A stretch of DNA of 26,186 bases. It comes from Pseudomonas sp. UBA4194. Its GTDB lineage: Bacteria; Pseudomonadota; Gammaproteobacteria; Pseudomonadales; Pseudomonadaceae. Position 1 is the first letter of the stretch, and each line of letters begins with the position of its first letter. Position numbers and translations under genes: made by a program. This document shows positions 21,514 to 26,186 of this stretch, one piece after another. Under the pieces are notes generated by a model. The model saw only the letters and a list, made by a program, of their open reading frames with translations. It did not search any database and had not been told where the DNA came from. The stretch covers positions 1 through 26,186 of the forward strand of contig NZ_DFUE01000071.1 of assembly GCF_002379585.1 (NCBI RefSeq), in the 5' to 3' direction.

Positions 21514-22882
21514 GGGCTGGCGTTCATCCAGCAGTCGGCTGCTGGCGCTGTACAGTTTTCTGTTCGTGGCGTGGAGCAGCATCCTGCTGGGGGTGCTGTA
21601 CTACGAGGTGTCCACCTACCTGGCCAGCCTGGCGCGGCATTCGTTGATGCAGCGTCAGCACCTGTTCTCGCGCTTTCATGGGCTGGCACTGAACGAGGCC
21701 CTGGCTGCCAGCGAAGCCTTCGACGACCGCACCTTCGACGCCTACGGCCTGTTCGACGACCAACTGCGTCCGCTGGCCGGCGAGCTGGTGCAGGTGCCTC
21801 GCGGGCTGCCGCTGGACGGCCAGATCCACGACCTGGACAACTGCATCGACAGTGACAATCCGCAGATTCCTCAGGACAGCTGCGATGCCGTGGCCATGCG
21901 TACCCTCGATGGCCGCTGGTTGGTATTGGTGCGAGACAACGGCTCCCTGTTCGCGGTCACCCACATCATTCTGCGAGCCCTGCTGTGGGGTATTTCCCTG
22001 ACCATCATTCCCGGATTGATCGGTTGGCATCTGCTGCGCCGGCGGCCCTTGCGGCGTATTCGCGCCATAGAAGCCAGTGCCGCGGCAATCGTGGCTGGTG
22101 ACCTGACGACGCGGCTGCCGCTATCCAATCGCCGTGACGAGCTGGACATGCTGGCCGCCATCGTCAACACCATGCTCGAACGTATCGAACAGCTGATGAT
22201 CGAGGTCAAGGGCGTCTGCGACAACATTGCCCACGACCTGCGTACGCCGCTGACACGGCTGCGGGCCCAGCTCTATCGCATCCAGCAGCAGGCGCCGGAG
22301 TCATCGACCCAGGCACTGCAACTGGACGAGGTGATCGCCGAGACGGATACGCTGATGGCACGCTTTCGCGGCCTGTTGCGCATTTCGGAAATCGAGGATC
22401 ACCAACGCCGCTCCGGTTTCGTCTCGTTCGACCCCCAGCCGTTGTTGCATGAGCTGCACGACTTCTACCTGCCGCTGGCCGAAGACGAGCAGGTCAACCT
22501 GCGCCTGGACGTGCCTGGCAGCCTGCCCAGCCTGCACGGCGATCGGGCGCTGCTGTTCGAGGCCATCGGCAATCTGCTCAGCAACGCCATCAAGTTCACG
22601 CCACCCCACGGGCTGGTGGTGCTGCGTGCGGTTGCCGAGAACGGTGCCACGCGCATCGAGATCAGCGACAGCGGCCCCGGCATTGCCCCCGAAGAGCGTG
22701 AGGCGATCTTCCAGCGTTTCTATCGCTGTGAAGACGGCACCCAACACAGCGGTTTCGGCCTGGGGCTGTCGATCGTCGCAGCCGTGGTCAATCTGCATGG
22801 TTTTACAATCGAGGTCGGTAGCAGCGAACAGGGTGGTACGTGCATGACCCTGTGGTGCCGGCAAAGCAAAGCATTGGTGTGA
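21491..22882 (+). CDS. Sensor histidine kinase
   Basis: This 463-residue inner-membrane kinase has a first membrane helix at about 17-38, a periplasmic sensor of about 115 residues and a second helix at about 156-181. A HAMP linker (about 182-240) follows, then the dimerisation helix with H248 (AHDLRTPL) and an ATPase domain with N365 (NLLSNAIKF), DSGPGI and GFGLGLS. All catalytic boxes are intact. The periplasmic domain has two cysteines (C118 and C131) that could form a disulfide or bind metal. Its start lies within the response regulator gene, and only 2 bp separate its stop from the next gene. The signal is unknown. Confidence 0.92.
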   Translation: MSLPNPSKGWRSSSSRLLALYSFLFVAWSSILLGVLYYEVSTYLASLARHSLMQRQHLFSRFHGLALNEALAASEAFDDRTFDAYGLFDDQLRPLAGELVQVPRGLPLDGQIHDLDNCIDSDNPQIPQDSCDAVAMRTLDGRWLVLVRDNGSLFAVTHIILRALLWGISLTIIPGLIGWHLLRRRPLRRIRAIEASAAAIVAGDLTTRLPLSNRRDELDMLAAIVNTMLERIEQLMIEVKGVCDNIAHDLRTPLTRLRAQLYRIQQQAPESSTQALQLDEVIAETDTLMARFRGLLRISEIEDHQRRSGFVSFDPQPLLHELHDFYLPLAEDEQVNLRLDVPGSLPSLHGDRALLFEAIGNLLSNAIKFTPPHGLVVLRAVAENGATRIEISDSGPGIAPEEREAIFQRFYRCEDGTQHSGFGLGLSIVAAVVNLHGFTIEVGSSEQGGTCMTLWCRQSKALV

Positions 22883-22884
22883 AC

Positions 22885-23547
22885 ATGAGCCTGTTGTATA
22901 TCGCGCAGAACCCGGACGCTGGCTTGCTGGATGCCTTGGTCACGGCCGGCCATGAAGTGCAGTCCATCGTCCCGGCGTCGGCCGAGCAAGCGCTGACCGG
23001 TGGCGATCATGCCTTCATCCTGCTGGCACTGGAGCAGATGCAGCCGGACCTGCTGGCCCTATGCGTCGAGCATCGACGCCAGGCGGCGGTCATGGTGCTG
23101 CTCAACGGCAGCGATCGCCAGGCACGCATTGCCGCGCTGCGCGCTGGCGCCGATGTCTGCCTGGCGCAGCCGATCAGCGCGATCGAGTTGTTGGCGCGCA
23201 TGCAGGCGCTGTCCCGCGAGCACACTGTCATGCCCGCGCCGCCACCAGCGCGGCTGTGGTTGTCGCCTTCGCGTCTGATGCTGGGGCGCGGCAAGCGTCA
23301 GCAGCCGTTGACCGTCAGCGAACATCGTTTGCTGGCAGTGCTCGCGCGCAATCCCGGCGCGGTCAGTCGTCAGTCCATCGAAATGCAATTGTGGGGCGCC
23401 AGCGCCGAATCCCGCGCGGCGTTGATCGAACGGCACGTCTGCAACCTGCGCCGCAAGCTGGCCGAACTGGACTCGCCCGACGCCCTGCAGACCTTGCGTG
23501 GCTTCGGCTACAGCCTGCGTGAGGCGGTGGTGATGCGCACCGACTGA
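22885..23547 (+). CDS. Atypical response regulator: degenerate receiver plus OmpR-type winged helix
   Basis: This 220-residue protein has the layout of an OmpR-family regulator, but the receiver is dead. The phosphoacceptor position is A48, the acidic pocket reads Q8-N9-P10, the conserved Ser/Thr position is N74 and the conserved lysine is Q95. The C-terminal winged helix looks functional (PLTVSEHRLLAVLARNPG, ERHVCNLRRKL, TLRGFGYSL). It begins 2 bp after the kinase stop, so it is made with the intact pair. It may bind DNA constitutively, heterodimerise with the true regulator, or sense something other than phosphate. The start at 22885 matches the receiver beginning (MSLLYIAQN). A weak hairpin (23551-23565) follows the stop. 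Confidence 0.85.
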   Translation: MSLLYIAQNPDAGLLDALVTAGHEVQSIVPASAEQALTGGDHAFILLALEQMQPDLLALCVEHRRQAAVMVLLNGSDRQARIAALRAGADVCLAQPISAIELLARMQALSREHTVMPAPPPARLWLSPSRLMLGRGKRQQPLTVSEHRLLAVLARNPGAVSRQSIEMQLWGASAESRAALIERHVCNLRRKLAELDSPDALQTLRGFGYSLREAVVMRTD

Positions 23548-23550
23548 CGG

Positions 23551-23567
23551 AGCCGACGACCGGCTTT
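23551..23567 (+). terminator. Weak hairpin after the atypical regulator
   Basis: AGCCG-ACGAC-CGGCT followed by only two to three T residues lies 4 bp after the stop. It might attenuate transcription into the MFS gene but is too weak to call a firm operon end. Confidence 0.3.
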
Positions 23568-23643
23568 GCGACGCTGTATGGAGGCTGGAACTTAAGCCGA
23601 GAAAATTCACTCATTCTCTGTGCGTACCCCTTCCCGCCCAGAG

Positions 23644-24897
23644 ATGACCATCTTGGCCACATCCGCTGCTTCGCGTCGCAACGAGCTGTCTCTGGACGGG
23701 CTGAACTTCTTTCTGGCAGATGTACGCGACGGACTGGGTCCGTACCTGGCGATCTATCTGCTGGCGGTGCACAAATGGGACCCCGCCAGCATCGGCGTGG
23801 TGATGACCCTGGCAGGGCTGGCCGCGCTGCTGACCCAGACGCCTGCCGGGGCGCTGATCGACCGCACTCGCTACAAACGCGGTGTGGTCATCGTCGCAGC
23901 CCTCTTGGTCACGGCCAGTTGCGTGATCCTACCCTTCATCGATTCCTTCGCCGTGGTCACCGCGACCCAGGCGCTGAGTGCAGTCGCCGGGTCTGTGTTC
24001 GCGCCCGCCATCGCCGCTATCTCGCTGGGCATCACCGGGCCCAAAGCCTTCACCCGGCGTACTGGACGCAATGAAACCTTCAACCATGCCGGCAACGCGT
24101 GCGCCGCGTTGCTGGCCGGTGGTTTCGCCTATTGGTTCGGGCCTGTCGCGGTGTTCTACCTGATGGCGGCCATGGCAATCGCCAGCGTGGTGGCGGTCAG
24201 TTGCGTGTCGGCTGCAGCGATCGACCATGCCGTGGCGCGAGGAATGGAGCCGGCGCAAAGAGACCATCACGAGCCGCCCTCCGGGCTCAAGGTCCTGCTG
24301 AGCAACCGATCTCTGCTGGTGTTCGCCGTGTGCTGCGCCTTGTTTCACCTGGCCAACGCCGCGATGCTGCCCCTGGTCAGCCAGAAGCTGTCGCAGATCG
24401 ACCTGAGCATGGCCACCCCGCTGACCTCGGCCTGTATCGTTGCCGCGCAACTGGTGATGGTGCCGGCGGCCTTGCTGGTGGGGGCGCGCGCCGATCAATG
24501 GGGGCGCAAGCCGCTATTGCTGGCGGGATTCGCGATCCTGCCCATCAGAGGCGTGCTGTACACCTTCTCCAGCGACCCTTACTGGCTGGTCAGTGTGCAA
24601 TTGCTCGATGGCATTGGTGCTGGCTTGTTCGGTGCGCTGTTTCCGCTGGTGGTCAAGGACCTGACCCAGGGCACCGGCCGGTTCAATGTCAGCCTGGGCG
24701 CGCTGACCACCGCATTTGGCCTGGGTGCGGCGCTGAGTAACGGGCTGGCCGGCTTCGTTGTCCAGCAGGCCGGCTACAACGCGGCTTTCCTGACCTTGGC
24801 CGGCGTCGCTGCGGCAGCGCTGGTGCTGCTGTTGGTGGCCATGCCGGAGACTTTGCGCGACCGTGTGGAGGCGCTGCCGCTTGCCGCACGCTCATGA
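23644..24897 (+). CDS. MFS transporter
   Basis: This 417-residue protein has about twelve membrane helices in two halves. The loop 2-3 signature of the major facilitator superfamily appears in both: GALIDRTRYKRG in the N-half and GARADQWGRKP in the C-half. A cytosolic loop of about 30 residues separates the halves. The opening ELSLDGLNFFLADVRDGLGPYLAIYL is typical of a group of proteobacterial MFS carriers with no assigned substrate. The ATG at 23644 is preferred; a GTG at 23620 would add eight residues. It lies 96 bp after the atypical regulator. Its 3' end overlaps the ArsB-like gene, so these two transporters are probably co-translated. Confidence 0.85.
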   Translation: MTILATSAASRRNELSLDGLNFFLADVRDGLGPYLAIYLLAVHKWDPASIGVVMTLAGLAALLTQTPAGALIDRTRYKRGVVIVAALLVTASCVILPFIDSFAVVTATQALSAVAGSVFAPAIAAISLGITGPKAFTRRTGRNETFNHAGNACAALLAGGFAYWFGPVAVFYLMAAMAIASVVAVSCVSAAAIDHAVARGMEPAQRDHHEPPSGLKVLLSNRSLLVFAVCCALFHLANAAMLPLVSQKLSQIDLSMATPLTSACIVAAQLVMVPAALLVGARADQWGRKPLLLAGFAILPIRGVLYTFSSDPYWLVSVQLLDGIGAGLFGALFPLVVKDLTQGTGRFNVSLGALTTAFGLGAALSNGLAGFVVQQAGYNAAFLTLAGVAAAALVLLLVAMPETLRDRVEALPLAARS

Positions 24898-26128
24898 AAT
24901 CATCTGGGCTATCAGCCTGCTGACCACGGCGGGCATCATCCTGCATCCGTGGCGCGTTCCGGAGTTCGTCTGGGCCGTGCTGGGCGCCTGCGCACTGGTT
25001 ATCGGCGGACTGATTCCGTTGCCTGCGGCGCTGGCCGCCATTGCCAAGGGCAACGACGTCTATCTGTTCCTGACCGGCATGATGCTGTTGGCTGAGCTGG
25101 CGCGGCGCGAGGGCTTGTTCGACTGGCTGGCGACCCTGGCGGCGGGCTATTCGCGCGGCAGTGCGCGGCGGCTGTTCGACCTGGTGTTTCTGGTCGGCAC
25201 GCTGGTCACGGTGTTCCTCTCCAACGACGCCACCGCGGTGGTGCTGACGCCCGCGGTGTATGTCGCGGCGCGGGCGGCGGGTGCTTCCGCGCTGCCCTAC
25301 CTGTTCATCTGTGCGTTCATCGCCAATGCCGCCAGCTTCGTGTTGCCCATCTCCAACCCTGCCAACCTGGTGATCTTCGGCGAGCATATGCCGCCCTTGC
25401 TGGACTGGTTGGCGCGCTTCAGCTTGCCGTCACTGGCGGCCATCGTGATGACCTATGGGGTATTGAGGTTTACTCAACGGGCCCATCTGCGCCAGCCACT
25501 CACACGGACGCCTGAGGTGCCTGCCTTGGGCACGGGAGCACGGTTGACGGCATGGGGGTTGGGTTTCACCGCCGTATTGCTGCTGGTGGTCTCGGCGCTC
25601 AATCGCGAGTTGGGCTTGCCTACTTTCATCGCCGCCGTGGCCACCCTTGCTCTGGTGCATGGGCGAGAGTGGCGCAACCCCTGGCCGGTCTGTCGAGGCG
25701 TGGCGTGGGGCGTCCTGCCGTTGGTGGCAGGGTTGTTCGTACTGGTCGAGGCCGTGGGGCATACCGGGGTGAGTGCGTATCTGGCTGGAGGGTTGGCGCG
25801 ACTGGCGGACACTTCACCGGTGCAGGCCAGTTGGCTGGCCGGAGTGGCGGTGGCCCTGGCCAGCAACGTGGCGAACAACTTGCCGGTTGGGCTGTTCAGC
25901 GGCTCGATCAATCAGCTGGCGGACCTGCCCGCCGAGGTCACCAGTGCATTGGTGATTGGGGTGGATCTGGGGCCGAACCTGTCGGTGACGGGGTCGTTGG
26001 CCACGCTGTTGTGGCTGATTGCGGTACGGCGCGAGGGGGTGCAGGTCAGTGCGTGGGGGTTCTTGAAGTTGGGGGCGTTGGTGATGCCGCCGGCTTTGGT
26101 GGCGGCGTTGGTGTTGGTGGGGGTTTAG
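24881..26128 (+). CDS. ArsB-like ion transporter (IT superfamily)
   Basis: This 415-residue inner-membrane protein has about ten to eleven helices and an inverted-repeat layout. The paired SN motifs of ArsB/NhaD/CitM-type carriers are present: FLSNDATAVVLTP in the N-half and ASNVANNLPVG in the C-half, with ISNPANLVIFG between. In ArsB this fold exports arsenite, but no arsR, arsC or arsH lies nearby, so the substrate may be another anion or Na+. The start is best taken as TTG at 24881, because GGAGG lies exactly 9 nt upstream inside the MFS gene. A GTG at 24863 would add six residues without a ribosome site. It overlaps the MFS gene by 17 nt. Confidence 0.8.
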   Translation: MPHAHEIIWAISLLTTAGIILHPWRVPEFVWAVLGACALVIGGLIPLPAALAAIAKGNDVYLFLTGMMLLAELARREGLFDWLATLAAGYSRGSARRLFDLVFLVGTLVTVFLSNDATAVVLTPAVYVAARAAGASALPYLFICAFIANAASFVLPISNPANLVIFGEHMPPLLDWLARFSLPSLAAIVMTYGVLRFTQRAHLRQPLTRTPEVPALGTGARLTAWGLGFTAVLLLVVSALNRELGLPTFIAAVATLALVHGREWRNPWPVCRGVAWGVLPLVAGLFVLVEAVGHTGVSAYLAGGLARLADTSPVQASWLAGVAVALASNVANNLPVGLFSGSINQLADLPAEVTSALVIGVDLGPNLSVTGSLATLLWLIAVRREGVQVSAWGFLKLGALVMPPALVAALVLVGV

Positions 26129-26186
26129 GGGGGTTGGGATTGGATTGGATTGGACTGGATTTGGGTATGGGTTGGGATTTGGGGTG
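26129..26186 (+). repeat. G-rich repetitive tail at the window edge
   Basis: Directly after the transporter stop the + strand becomes a run of GGATT and GGGTTGGG-like units (for example GGATTGGATTGGATTGGACT at 26140-26159). It resembles in style the G-rich tandem repeat enclosed by the REP pair at 18985-19102. A REP arm may lie just beyond the window; none is visible here. Confidence 0.55.

Noticed and set aside
24863..26128. A true arsenic resistance operon around the ArsB-like gene
   Set aside because: No ArsR-type regulator, ArsC reductase or ArsH is present nearby, so the name arsB is not given.

Overview
The window looks like a chromosomal segment of a Pseudomonas species, probably of the fluorescens/putida/syringae side rather than P. 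aeruginosa. The evidence is high GC content, the Pseudomonas-type rRNA operon leader at the left edge, a fused MrpA/B subunit in a six-gene Mrp operon, a Zn-free DksA-like protein, a DUF2789 protein and a REP-type repeat pair. Most genes are core or soft-core. There are no insertion sequences, phage genes, tRNAs or CRISPR arrays.

Layout. 1-490: promoter and leader of an rRNA operon reading leftwards, with three tandem promoters and a boxA site; the 16S gene itself should lie just outside the left edge. 575-5594: an RhtA-like exporter, a three-domain Xaa-Pro aminopeptidase, a DUF3182 protein translationally coupled to an alpha/beta hydrolase, and a small lipoprotein. 5733-13575: an XRE-cupin regulator divergent from the six-gene Mrp cation/proton antiporter operon (A/B fusion, C, D, E, F, G, all overlapping), followed tail-to-tail by an orphan glycine-betaine-type binding protein. 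13648-17848: mostly small or housekeeping genes (an unknown 155-aa protein, DUF2789, DksA-like, YceH, a shikimate dehydrogenase-like protein, a PXPV-repeat protein and a 59-aa protein). A hairpin-rich 489-nt non-coding stretch interrupts them. 18048-20620: PBP7/PbpG and a GAF-GGDEF diguanylate cyclase, convergent around a REP pair that encloses a G-rich tandem repeat; then a FlxA-like coiled-coil protein. 20830-26128: a response regulator, histidine kinase, phosphorylation-dead response-regulator-like protein, MFS transporter and ArsB-like transporter, all on the + strand. After the last gene the sequence becomes G-rich and repetitive to the window edge.

How the genes may work together. The Mrp antiporter (pH and Na+ homeostasis) and the betaine-type binding protein both suit salt or pH adaptation. 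The 20.8-26.1 kb cluster is the best candidate for a poorly described system: a complete two-component pair, a second regulator that has lost its phosphorylation chemistry two bases after the kinase stop, and two transporters. The DUF3182-hydrolase pair at 3.5-5.3 kb is the second candidate, because the DUF3182 protein shows ATP-grasp-like features. These functional links come from gene order and motifs only.
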